Origin: Ficedula albicollis
Lineage: Eukaryota; Chordata; Aves; Passeriformes; Muscicapidae
Assembly: GCF_000247815.1 (NCBI RefSeq)
Contig: NC_021684.1
Location: 8,060,650-8,124,649, forward strand
Direction of reading: 5' to 3'
DNA: 64,000 bases
Below are positions 25,653 through 37,158 of the stretch, piece after piece (the stretch's first letter is position 1; each line of letters starts with the position of its first letter). The notes beneath the pieces are model-generated. The model did not search any database and was not told the origin of the DNA. It saw only the letters and a program-made list of their open reading frames with translations. The position numbers and the translations under genes were made by a program.

Positions 25653-28600
25653 TATTATCTTTTTCTAATGCAGCAAATATAATTGATTTCTACCAAACAC
25701 CACACACGTTTGTTTTTTTTACAAAGGTTATCACTTTTTGGCATATTTTTCTAATTTATTATGTGTTTATCCATCTTCATTTTACTCTTACTGCTGGCAT
25801 AACTGAGATTTTGGAACTTGGTTTTAGATTTTTGTCAATATACAGTGAGATGCAATCAGCTTTCAGTAGTAAACTTTTGGTCTCTTAGTTCTAAATGCTG
25901 AAACAACATATCCTTTTTTAAGGCTTTGGGTTTTCTTTAAGACACTAATATGGTGCTCATTATCAAAGGACAAAGGGTACTCTGAATTGTAATAAGGACT
26001 TTCTGGTTTTAAATTCCATTACTTGCATTAAAACCACTTACTGCCACTAAAAGAAATGAGTATAACTTTGTGCAGTTTGAGGCAAATAGGCAGTCTTTTG
26101 ATATCTTAGCAGAATGTTTCAGTTAATAGACCTGCACTTGAAAGTCCCCTTTCACACCAATGCTTGCAAGTGCGTTCTGTGTTTCTGTTTAAGTCTGACA
26201 TCCATGAAAAGACAACCAAGATCTGTTTCTTATTGTGCATTAAAGAGGATTCTTTGGAAATTGCTGAATAACTTTGCAATATGCTCTGTATCATTTTTGC
26301 TGATGACAAGACAGATGTCATCTCTGGTGCATCTGTCTAGAGTATCCTCTTGGATAACTTCTGTGTACTGCAATCTGCTTCTTTTCTTTAAATAGGAAGC
26401 ACTTCCAAAAGCCCTGTTAATTGGCAAATGCCTAAAAAAACAGAGAGAAGAAAACAAAAGAAAAAACCCACAATACCCTACTCTTAATTCAAGAACAAGG
26501 CTGCTTGTTCAGCAGAAAAGTGTTGAATCATTTTAAGCTTTCAGGTCTTTGCCATGCTGTGTTTAATGACCACAGCTGTACAAAGTTGGTTTCTCTTCCA
26601 GGCGAGGTCAGGACAGATGGTCAGACCTGGAGACTGAGTTTTATTGTATTTTCATGTTTAGAATAATTTTATTCTGTTTATCGCTTTTGTACTTGAAACA
26701 AAAATGGGGTCCTTTCCAACTAAAACCCTCTCAAATCAAGATGTGGGCTCCCTCTCCCACTTGTGAGGCCACCATCTCATCAGGCTCTGTCTGCAGAGCA
26801 GATCCAGCCCGTTTGTCCTTCCCCCGGACTGGGCAGGATGGGAGGAACTTGGGATTTTGCCACTGGTGTCTCTCATGAGGAAAACTGCCAGTCTGCAGAA
26901 AAACTTGGTGTAATGTGTGTTTGAGGGCAGCCTAAAATAAACGAGTGCTCCAGCTGCCTGCTGCTACTCTCAGCATAGAGACATAGGTGAAAAAAGGGGA
27001 AGTTTTCCCACTGTACTACAAGGCTGAATAGTTCTGGGAAAATATGAATTTCCTGTAAATATTCCCCTTCTTTAGAAACAGAAGAGCAAAAAGAGCAGCA
27101 AAAAAAGGGAGGAAGAGAGAGAGTGGGAAGGAGAGTGGAAGGAGCAAAGAGGGAGCACCTCCCTAGGCAGGCTGTGCATCACCCCAACACCACTGAGACA
27201 GGCTCAGCTACCAGGGGCTTTCAAATACAGAGGAACAGATGGGTGCAGGGCATTGGCAAAATGAAATCTGCCCTAACTGGGGAAATTGCCTTTACCAGAA
27301 GTGATTTCCAACATGTTTAAGTCAATGGTGCTACTGGTGACGCTCCCTTGACACATTTGTGTTGTATTTAGCCTGCAAGTTTGTACTGGCCATTACATGG
27401 TATCTTGGGGAAGATTGGTTCTTTCCTAATCAAAAAGTCTCAGTTTTAGGGTATCCCTGTTACATCTGGGGTAGGGGGTGCTAGAAGCTGCTTTTCTTTA
27501 TATACATACACTTTGCTTTCTTTTTTAACAGCCAGTTCAGGCAACATCTCTGTCATCCTGACTTACAGTGTGATTTTAAGATGTCATCAGAATAATTTCT
27601 TTTAGTGACTGCCAATCGTTAATTGCTTCTCCTGTATGTCTCCATAAACACTACATGCAGATATATGGGTATATAATATTCGTGTGTTTTATGTTTGTAT
27701 AAACATACTGCTAATACTGTGTTTCTCCAATAGAGAGCTCTATAAATCTAGACCTCCACAGATACCTTATAATGACTTAAACATTACACCAAACAAGAGA
27801 TTCCAAGGGGACATGATCAGGATGTAATAATGGGCCAATGTCAAAAAGGATTTATGATTATTATTCATATGACTCAACCATATGCTCCAGCTACTGCTGT
27901 AATCTTGCTAGTCTTGGTCTGACATCTGTAGTGATAATGAGTAAAATTGCATTACGCCACAGAAAAAAAATCAAGACACTTAAAAAATAACTAGTGGGCT
28001 GCCAGGAGAAACATTGACCTCCTCTGTAGGGTCAAGAGATGGTTTTAAAATATGCTGGATGCTCCTGACAAAGTTGAAGCACTCTGAGGATCTGGCAACC
28101 AGCTGTTCTAGCTTTATTAGAGAAGAACTTAAATATAATTGAATTCCTAAACCATCTGTATTCATCACTCCAGTTAAACACCATGCATGATCCAATTGAG
28201 TTTACTTTAAAAAAAGGAAGTTACTGGTTTCATTTTGTATAGGAGGACAAATGGAGATTGGGGGAGATACAAATAATGTGTATTTCCAGGATCACCTGAA
28301 CAGTCATGGTACCTGTCTGCCTTTCCTGGTTAAACATCAGGTGTTAGAGCAACTACAGTGAAAAGACAAATATTTTTGGTTTGTTTCCCTCCAACAGTGT
28401 TGCTCTGTCTGGGTCTTTTATGGAGCAGCCTTCATCCCTGGCTGTATCTGAACCTGGTGCTGGCTGGGAAACAGTAGCTTATTTGTGTCACTTCCAGGCT
28501 TCCCTGCTCAATAGGAATTTAGCATTCACGCAAATACCTTCTGGAGAGATGTGCAGACACTGAAAACTCCTTCCTGCTTTTGGACTAATATATAATGTTG

Positions 28601-28920
28601 TGCAAGGTAAATATGAGTGCAGGCTTCCTTAGTTTCTGTCAAAGTCCATTAATGTTCTGTTACTGGCTGCAGCACTCAGGTGGGATGTGAAAACTCAATT
28701 GTTTCTCACTGAGAAGGAGAAAACTCAGGTGAAATGGCCTGATGTCAACCCCTGTAATCCTGCAGTGGTGGTTAGCAGATGGACAGCAAGCAAAAGTCAA
28801 AGCGGCTCATGCATAAAGTGGGCTAAATCACAAACCACCAAAGTTGCTGTAAAATCACGGCCAAACACAGCAGTAAAGGACAAATATTTAGGCAGTGTCA
28901 GTCAGTCAGCTAATGTATGT
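25653..28920. other. Non-coding DNA, nothing recognised
   Basis: AT-rich with short frames only. No splice-flanked coding segment stood out. Confidence 0.45.
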
Positions 28921-29388
28921 ATCAGCATATTAGTGAGGAAATCCCCAGAAGCTCTGTGGGAGTTTTTCTTTTTGATCTGCCACCACCTGCCCAGCTGCTG
29001 GCACCGGCACCGCAGCCACCAGGCAGGCGGGAGCAGCTCCCCTGGGAGCCCAACAAGTTGCTCCTTAAGGCAAATAACCACTTCATTAATGCACAGGCAG
29101 GCCAGGCAATCAGCAGCAGGTGAGGAGCAAAAGGGAGCCAGACTCGAGACAAGCCTGTCTGCCTGCCCCAGAACAGCGCCGGCAGAGCTCCTTCTCTGCC
29201 TGCTAAGAGCAGCAAGCGGTCCTCGCTGCTGTCAGGCTTGTACAAGCTCCACTCTGCTCCCACCAAACCCTGGTGCCTCTCCTCATCCTGCTGAGACCCT
29301 CAGTCAAGAGACACGTTCGACATCTGTGAAGCCTGAAGTCTTGGCTCACATGAACACTAGCACGGGTAGACTCGAGATGTTGTTATAA
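28921..29388. other. GC-richer patch inside a long chance frame
   Basis: A 233-codon plus-strand frame runs 28687-29388, but its composition changes abruptly near 28960 and no domain is visible. The opposite strand and other frames are also largely open here, as expected from stop-poor GC-rich sequence. A CAG|GTGAGG donor-like site lies near 29120. The patch could be a regulatory or conserved element, but there is no direct evidence. Confidence 0.25.
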
Positions 29389-29679
29389 GCACCTGACATC
29401 CTCCATCTGTCTTCTTTATTTTTAATTATTTCTCGTCTATAGAGTGACCTAATCAAACAAGCTCCTGTCTGATGTCAAGGTTCTTTCTTTGCTTTAATCT
29501 CTTCACATTTCTATATAATTTCTTTTTCCTCTGGAACTATCAAAGAATTTTCTTTAACAAGCCCATCAATGAAAAACAAAGTCTGCATTCTTGAATTCTA
29601 AGTCACACATAAACCGTAAAGATGCTGTTTGCTCAGTGTTGACAGAAGCAGTCGTCTGCCCTAATTTACCTTCATCGTA

Positions 29680-29775
29680 TGTTTTTATTAGAGCTGTGGG
29701 AGCATGCATAAACTCACCAGGGGGACATGCACATTACAGGGCTCTTTTCTTAAACTCTCAGCTCTAATAAAAACA
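29680..29775. repeat. Perfect 17-bp inverted repeat with 62-bp spacer
   Basis: TGTTTTTATTAGAGCTG (29680-29696) is matched exactly by its reverse complement CAGCTCTAATAAAAACA (29759-29775). Pairing stops at both outer and inner edges. The arms hold an AGAGCTG/CAGCTCT core and an AT-rich homeodomain-like TTATTAG. It could be a hairpin or a pair of opposed factor-binding sites. Confidence 0.8.
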
Positions 29776-30690
29776 CACAGGCTACAGCTCTGTCCTGTAT
29801 TGGACAGCAATACCTCTCTGTTCTGTGTTCTTTTCATGTCAGAACAATTGCCTTTGAGAATATTCACTTACTGGGAACAACATGAGGGAGGAATGGTCTT
29901 TGAGGAATGGTCTTGGGGGGGGTTGTCTCTTCCTTGATGTTCCTCTGCCCAGTCCTGCAGAAGACCTTAATGATGCTTTACCTCTAACTCAGGTGTCAAG
30001 GCTGATGTCCCTGTTTTAACCCAGTTATTTTTCAGGTCATTATGGGGAGAATGGTTTCACTCCATTAGCACTAATGAGCCTCTGACAGTAACTAAAATGG
30101 CCATATTGCTACATATTGCTCACATTATTCTAGGCAAGATTGCCATCCCCACTGAAAAAATTTCGAGGGCCTACTGATAAGGGCCTTTTTTGAGTCCCAG
30201 CTGATCAGTGTTAGATATGGATGTATACATCCACATGCATACACATCAAATGGAGACAATCTGAGCTCCACAGCAGAGTGGCTGTCACTGGGGCTGATTG
30301 GGATGCTTCATATTTAACTTGCAGAAATCACCTAGATTAGAGAAAGGTATCATTTGATCTTCCATTTTTCCACAGATGCTGCCAAATAGCTTTCTAAATC
30401 AGTCCCAAATGTGGCCTGGTCTCTGTGTTGGGCCAGTGTGAATATAGTAGTGGTTTTGTTCTTCCTTGCTACCTTTTCTTCTCCCCCCACGCTTCCTCCC
30501 AGACTTTGGGGCGAGAGTTCCGAGCCCCAGAATATCGCTGGAGTTAGACAAAACAAAGCTCCAATGTATGCTAGATATAATAACCTGCAATGTCTCCCCT
30601 GTCATCCCAAATTACTGGGACACACTGTGCTGCAGCCCTGCCTGCTGCAGAGCCGTGCTCCCCTCTCCTGAGCAGGGCTGGAGCAGGGGC
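29776..30690. other. Non-coding DNA, nothing recognised
   Basis: No supported gene. GC content rises towards 30560-30690. Confidence 0.4.
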
Positions 30691-30755
30691 AGTGCCGGCT
30701 CCTTCTCGCCGCGATGTGCCGGCTCCGCGCCCGCTTCCCCCGGGACCGGGGCAGG
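30691..30755. promoter_or_regulatory. Tight CpG cluster
   Basis: Ten CpG dinucleotides occur between 30696 and 30748 in a window that is otherwise strongly CpG-depleted. The sequence includes CTCGCCGCGATG, CTCCGCGCCCGC and CCCCCGGGACCGGGG. Retained CpGs suggest DNA that is unmethylated in the germ line, such as a small promoter or enhancer. A young GC-rich repeat is an alternative. Overlapping frames on both strands have no recognised product. Confidence 0.35.
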
Positions 30756-31882
30756 TGCTGCTCCCCTGATCACCTGCAGGCACCTCCAGGGGCTCCCAGG
30801 AACAACTGGGCCTTGCTGGAAATTCATCACTGCCAGGGGGTCAGGCAGAGCAGGCCCCCCTATACCTGCCTTGGCCTCCTCACTGGGAGTTAGGGGGAAA
30901 TGTTTCCTTCCACGCCAGGCTGGCAATGCTGCAGGTTTGAGAACTTTGTTTCAAAAATAACTTTTGTCACATGCTATGCAAGCCATTTCTGTAAAGATCC
31001 TGACTGTGCATTCAGAAAGCTCTCTGCTATCATGAAGAAATAGGTCTTTGGGAAGAAGTGTCATCAACTGATTGCTTTCTTACTGAAGTTCATTGTAAAT
31101 CTTTTACCTTACTTGTGTTTTCTGCTCGTTGTTGAGAAACAGCTACAGTCCAAATAAATACTCTCCTGGGCAGGACACATATTGCTGCAGTCTCAGCTGC
31201 CTTTAAGAGCTGATGTACTGTTTCAGCCTTAGAGTTCTTACAGTCCTCAGAATAATCAGGTCCATTGAAACAGTCTTTGCAGTAGGTCTTTGAAGAATCA
31301 CCTAAAAAATGCAGGAGCAGCTTAGAAAACCCTCGATAAAATGTGCAGCAAGTGCCAACAGCCAAGTCACCACAAGTACGTGAAGACAGCAGACTCTTCC
31401 ATTTGGTGGACCAGAATAAAATGCTTCCCAGGGCCTTATGGTGAGGGAATCCACACCTACCACTTTATTGCAGTGCCTGGAAGAGGGTTGAGTGTACACA
31501 GTGGCACATCTGTGATCTCTCCTGGTGCATTCATTGGCACAGCTGAAAGATAAAGATGTAAAACTAAGGTTTAGGGCGAATCAATGAAAATATGGCCCAA
31601 AGTGGTAAAAGAGATGTTCTCCCACAAATCAGTGAATTGCAATATAGCATGTATTTTTTCTCCACCTATGCCCTCATACACTGCATACTGCATCCATCAG
31701 AGGGCTGAAGCTTCAAATAGCTCCGAGACTGTGTATGTGATGTTTTTAATCAATGATGTTTTGTGCTCCATTTCACTTACTTCTCCCTTGCTCTTGTCTT
31801 ATTTAAGATATATACTTGTCTTTTTAAAGAAAGTTAATGATAGAAGGGATTTTTTTTTTTGTAGGATGCCCTTTGCTCTTCT
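30756..31882. other. Non-coding DNA, nothing recognised
   Basis: No supported gene or repeat family. Confidence 0.4.
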
Positions 31883-31952
31883 TTCCACATAATTTATCTT
31901 CTCTTTACCTGATTGAATTCCACATAATTTTTCTTCTCTTTACCTGATTGAA
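31883..31952. repeat. 35-bp direct tandem pair
   Basis: TTCCACATAATTT...CTCTTTACCTGATTGAA occurs twice at a 35-base offset with one difference (TTTATCTT versus TTTTTCTT). Confidence 0.85.
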
Positions 31953-32152
31953 AAAATCAGTAAACATGGCAGAATCCCAAAGGTATGATCTGACGCAGAG
32001 CCAGCAAAGACCCACCCAGCCAGCAAACCAGATTTTTTACAGCTCTTTCTTGAAGTGTGAATATATGAATTTTGAACTGTAAGGGATAAAAAGGGCTTGT
32101 ATTTGGTTTGCACAATGTAATTTTTTGCTTGCAGCAACAGCTATTTAATGAT

Positions 32153-32239
32153 CATGGCAGAATTCCTGTGTCAAGCAGACTCCCGCCAGACACTCATGGC
32201 AGAAGTAATTCCTGTGTCAAGCAGACTCCCGCCAGACAC
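32153..32239. repeat. ~42-45-bp direct tandem pair
   Basis: CATGGCAGAATTCCTGTGTC and the following GCAGACTCCCGCCAGACAC are repeated at 32195. The second unit carries a small insertion (AAGT-like) after CATGGCAG. Units are otherwise identical. Confidence 0.85.
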
Positions 32240-35200
32240 CAGGAAAAAATGTCCTGTTTAATGTTGCTTTGCTTTGTGTACAGGGATGATTGAGTAGTGT
32301 CTAAGGTGATGGAAGGACAACATCATTTAAAAGTGCATTTGCACGCTGTTAACGAAGGTCTTTTGGTGCAATTCGACCTGTATTGTTGCCACCCTACCTA
32401 AGATTTCAATCCAGGATCAATGGCCAAAACCGTCCCAAGGAAATTACCTCCCAGTGGTGACAGTGTGAGAATAGTCACTGCCACACTCATATCACAGGGA
32501 TTTCATATAATTTCAAAGACCTTTCTCTCATCTTTGCAGCAGTGGCTTGTGAAATAAATTAGATCCTGTAAGTGAAAACACCAGTAGAGAAGTGACCTTT
32601 GAGCCAACAGTGCAGGGCACACAGATGGAAGCAGACAAAATAAATTAAAACAATGTTGATATCTGCTGTATTCCTCAGTATCTCGGAGGATATGAAAAGT
32701 CGCCATACATTTTTATTTTTCTAGTTGCTTATATTCAGATTTTTACAAGCCCAGAACCTACTTTATAGATGTTTTCCCTGTCATTAGTAAGAAATTAAAG
32801 GGACTACTGTAACTCCAGTAACTAATTGAGTAGTAATTTGATCATAAGTTAGCTGGCAAAAGTTGGGGCTTTTTCGTTGTTGTTTTCAGTAATAAGTTTT
32901 GCTCTTTTCTGTGCCCTTTAATTTAAGATTAAAACCACTTATTTAAACAACCACCTTAAAACTCAGAACAAAAAAAAGTCTTAGAAAAGGAAGTAGATGA
33001 ATACTAGTTTCAGGATGTTTTTATTAGAATAGTTTTAGAAGAAATTGTTGGTGAAATATTGTTCTTGTAACTCAGTTTTCCTTACTACTGAGGAAAATCA
33101 GAAGCAGAAAGGGAGGTGGTTTCTGGTCACACCACAAGCCTGCAGAATTAGGGTTCAGTCTGACTGTTTAAACTCATAAAATGTGTAAGCCCGTGGTGTA
33201 ATCAGGGGTCTCACCCCAGCCCATTCACCAGGCTCCCTCCAACCAGAGGTGCCAGCCAATGTCCCAACCTCCCATCCCTGTGTCCCAAAATTCAGTACCT
33301 GTGTCCCCAGTGCCAACAGGAAGCAGCCAACACAACTCAGCCACAATAGTGTGGCCAGAAGAGATTTCTGTGTTCCAGAGATTGATGTGTTTATAGCAGT
33401 AACAGAAATGTTTTCCATGTCAATTCTAGCAGCGACACACTGAGCTCAACAGATTTAACCCAGGAAAGAATTTGAACAGCGCATCTAAAGTAGAAAAAGC
33501 AGAAATGGAAAAAACAGAGTGGCTTTGGTTACCTTTGGATTCTTTTTTTGGTTTTGTTTTGTTTACTGTTTTATATGCTCTGTTCCCAGAGTTTCTGGAA
33601 GTTTGAATGCCTCTACCATGGGAAGAGGACACAGCAGAGGCAGAACTAGGCACTTTTGTATACCTGGTCCCACATTTTCACCTAATGCATGTGTGACGTC
33701 TGACCTACAGAGCTACACAGCCAGCCAGCTGTGCAAGCAGCATGGCAAGAACATTTTTGCTTTCTTTGTTTATTACACACCCTTCCAACACCTTGAGTGC
33801 CTTAAATCAAAGTTATAAAACTACTACTGCTGCACGAGTAAGACAAAATTCTTGAACAGGGAAAAAGGTAGGGTGCTGCCTTAACAATTCAACCAGCTGA
33901 AATATTTTCTGTCTGTAATGAAATGAGCCCCTCCCATTACTACACTTAACAAACAGCAGATTAATAGGTCGCTCAGTGCAGAGTGTCCGTCTCACTGTAA
34001 GAAACTTCTTTGTAGCCTGCTTCATGGAGAGCAAAACATAGACTATGCCTGGAAGTTGCTTACAAAATTTCTCTCAGTCTGACTGAAGATCAGGTTGTTC
34101 CCAGCCTTAGCAGCCTCTTGGAATCACCTGTTGCCCTCCCTGTGCTGCCCAGAGTTCCACTTTGCCTGAGCAGTGAGCCTGTCCTCGGGTGGCTGCTGTA
34201 CCACCAACCCTGGGACTCTCCCCAGGCAATGGGGACAGAGGGGCTGCAGCTGCAGAGCCAAGTAACCCTCTTTCTATTTGTTAGATACTCTCTTTTTGCC
34301 ATGCAGTGTTTTCCTCAGAGGTTGTTGTTATTGAAAATGTCCTGTGATTAATGAAGCTGCTGGAGCAGATCCTGGTGAGTCCATGCAGGGTCCTGCTGCT
34401 CTCCCTGGTGCTGCCGTGGTCCTGCTGCAAGGAGCCAGCACTGGAGGGGTTAAATGGCCTCTGCCATGGATTTTCCTAACGAGGGGTTGTGCCTGTGGGA
34501 GCTTGTAACTCAGCTGGTGTGCACCCACATCACTGGGGCTGTGGGAGCCGCCTTGGCCACCAGGGCTGAGATTACAGAGCAGATTCCTTGTGACCATGCA
34601 CACACACACACGTGCACGTTTCCAAAATAACCCACGCTGGGGCATGAGGGGTTTTCTGGTGAATTTGCTACATGACAGAATGTGCAGCAAAATCTTTTTA
34701 GCTTTTCAGGGTTATGAGAGGATAGCAATGATGGGCTTCCCATTAGTCAAAAAATTCCAGCCTCCCTCTATTCCAGTGACAAAAAATACAGCTGCAGTGA
34801 GTCACTTGGTGTGCCTCTTCCCAAGCCTCCTCTTCTCCAGTCATCCATCTCTTTCACTTCTCTCACTGCAAAGGCAAAGACTATCACCCTTTGCTCTCTC
34901 TCCCTTTTAATCAAACCTGTTCTTCCTTTTCCTAGAAAATCCTTGCTTCTCATTTTCCCCTCAGTCCTTTTAATAAGGCTGCTGCTCTGTTGGACCAAAC
35001 GAGTGGAATTTGGCCCCATGTTGACCACCTAGACAGGATCACAAACCCAGGGAAGTCCCTCTGAGGATTTCAGTGCAAAAGGCACTGTTTTATTCTCTCC
35101 CACACCACTGTAAGCAGAAGGCTGAATGACCCAGTCACAGCAATATTTCGGCCCCAGTGGTCCCATGTTTCCATGAAGCATTGGCTGGAGTACCCCTGAG

Positions 35201-35996
35201 AACCCTCCTTTACTAAGGCCCCTGCATGGTTATTGTTTTCTTCCATTACCATGATGTTTTCATTCAGAGAAGTCAATCCCTCTGTCTTAACTCTGTCTGT
35301 CACTCACATGAGCAGAGTTGGCTCATCTGGACCTCAGGGAAAGATCTAGTCCTGTTACATTTTTGGTACCTTCTTCTGTTAATTTTGTCTTCTGCACCTA
35401 AGGCTGCATGAAGACATCTGACATTTTTAAGCAATCTCTGTAATAGCTCTAAATTAAACACTCTGTCTTGTTTGTTAGTTTGGTTTATCTTTGTCATCAT
35501 GTAGCATGAAGCTGCAAGCTCTCCATCTTTTCAGAAAACAAACATGACTGACAGCAATCCTTATACAGAAAAGCTGAAGCAAACCATGCTTTGAAGGATT
35601 TTCTGTTGGGATTCATAATAGCATGGAGTTAAAAGAGAGAAAATAGGTTCCTTGGAGCATAGGATCGTAAAATGCTAATTTCAGTGACACAGTGGTGGAC
35701 TGAGTAAATATAGAAAGGATTTATTATGAAGTTCTTTAGTGTTGTTGGCACTAACAGCAAATTGCTGGGCAACATTATATTGCCAAAATCCAGGAAACAG
35801 CACAAACATTGAACCACTGTATTTTCAATGACAATAATGACTGAAGCTATGGTATTGGTTGGCATCCCCACAAAAGGCACATGTTGGCATGTTCAGGAAT
35901 GTAAATGATAGATCTGCTGCTTGAAGTTTATAATTATTTAATCAAACCCAGACTGCAGAACCTGGAGGGACACCGTGTATCCTTAAAGGAGAAGAC
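32240..35996. other. Non-coding DNA, nothing recognised
   Basis: No supported gene. There is a pyrimidine-rich stretch at 34800-34990 and a short CA run near 34597-34612. An 87-codon minus-strand frame at 33155-33418 begins with a good ATG but has no recognised domain. Confidence 0.4.
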
Positions 35997-36030
35997 AGAG
36001 GGAGAAAGAGAGAGAGAGAAAGAAAGGAAG
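35997..36030. repeat. Purine-rich GA tract
   Basis: A short, imperfect GAGA/GAAA tract with no other features. Confidence 0.7.
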
Positions 36031-36471
36031 GTCACACTTTGCAAATGAGGGGAATGTGTTGGTGCTCTGGGTGTGCCCACCAGGCATCTGGGGCTGCTGC
36101 AGAGCTCGTGGGTGATCCCTCCTGCTCGCCACATCACCGTGTATTTAAGCAGCCCTTCAGAAAACAAATTGCCGACAATCTCTTTTATGTGCTGATGGAA
36201 GTCAGATCAATTATCTCCATTTCCTTTCATGGAAGAAAGAAAATCTACAGATCAGGACAGGAAACCACTCATTTGATGAACTATTTCTACACTACTGTAC
36301 ACAGACACACAAGCTCCCTCCTTCCCTCCTGCAGGCAGACACGCACAGAGCTACAAGGCCTCTCTCTTCCAGACACACACACAGAGGCACCTTATTTTCA
36401 GCTCACATTTCACATTTAGATTACTATTATGGAATTTCAAGAAGACTTATTCTGTTTCCATTTCTTGCTTT

Positions 36472-36505
36472 AAAAAAGAAAAAAAAAAAAGAGAGAGAGA
36501 GAGAT
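36472..36505. repeat. A-rich tract followed by GA repeat
   Basis: AAAAAAG and an A13 run, then about five GA units. Confidence 0.8.
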
Positions 36506-37041
36506 AATGAACATTTGGTTTTGAGAAATAAATCTCCCTGCCCTCTGTGTTCTGGCTGTAAGAGCCTGAGTAGCAGAGCTCTTCTATGTTCCCAGCCCCA
36601 GCTTTGCTGCCGACTCAGTTTTCAATTTAGTCCTAGCGTGATGGAAAAAGAAAAAAGTCTTTCAAAAGCAGTAATTGTGTGTTTCTGGGGAGAGAGAACA
36701 AATTACTAAATCAAATTAGCATTACATTTCATTCCTAGACCCTAGGAGATTCAAGGATTTACATAATATACATTCTTAAATTACGTTGTTAGTGTAAACA
36801 TTAAGATTCTGCACAAAATCCCTGAGAAGTGATGCAGCGTTAGCTGATGTCATCATGCAATGTTTAAAAAAAGGAGAAAAAGGAAGAAGTGCCTTAGCTC
36901 CACATATAAACACATGGTTGCACTGTTTTTAAAAATAAACTTCAGGATTTAATTATATTCTGAATAATATAATGTCATTAATCCATTCACTCTGTATGCT
37001 AGGAATACTTAAATTGTTTTTTCCCTTTTCTGTCTTCACAG

Positions 37042-37158
37042 ATGAAAATATTTGCTGTAGTGTATTCTTGGCTGTTGAAGATGAAATCCAGGCCCCACAC
37101 ATAAGGCTGTGGAAGAGCAACTATGGATTTCTATGGGGTCATCATTTGACTCCAAAAG
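37042..37158 (+). CDS. Candidate coding exon 4, product unknown
   Basis: A very good acceptor (T/C-rich tract, TTTTCTGTCTTCACAG ending at 37041) precedes a 117-base open segment. It ends at a CAAAAG|GTGACG donor (37158/37159). It reads DENICCSVFLAVEDEI and continues to NYGFLWGHHLTPK. It starts by completing a one-base codon remainder and ends with one base, a symmetric phase-1 exon. The start phase matches the end of the candidate at 3487-3536, across a 33-kb gap. The donor is only fair and no family is recognised. Confidence 0.25.

Noticed and set aside
28687..29388. 233-codon plus-strand frame
   Set aside because: The longest non-repeat frame in the window, but composition changes abruptly within it, other frames are also open, and no domain is recognised.
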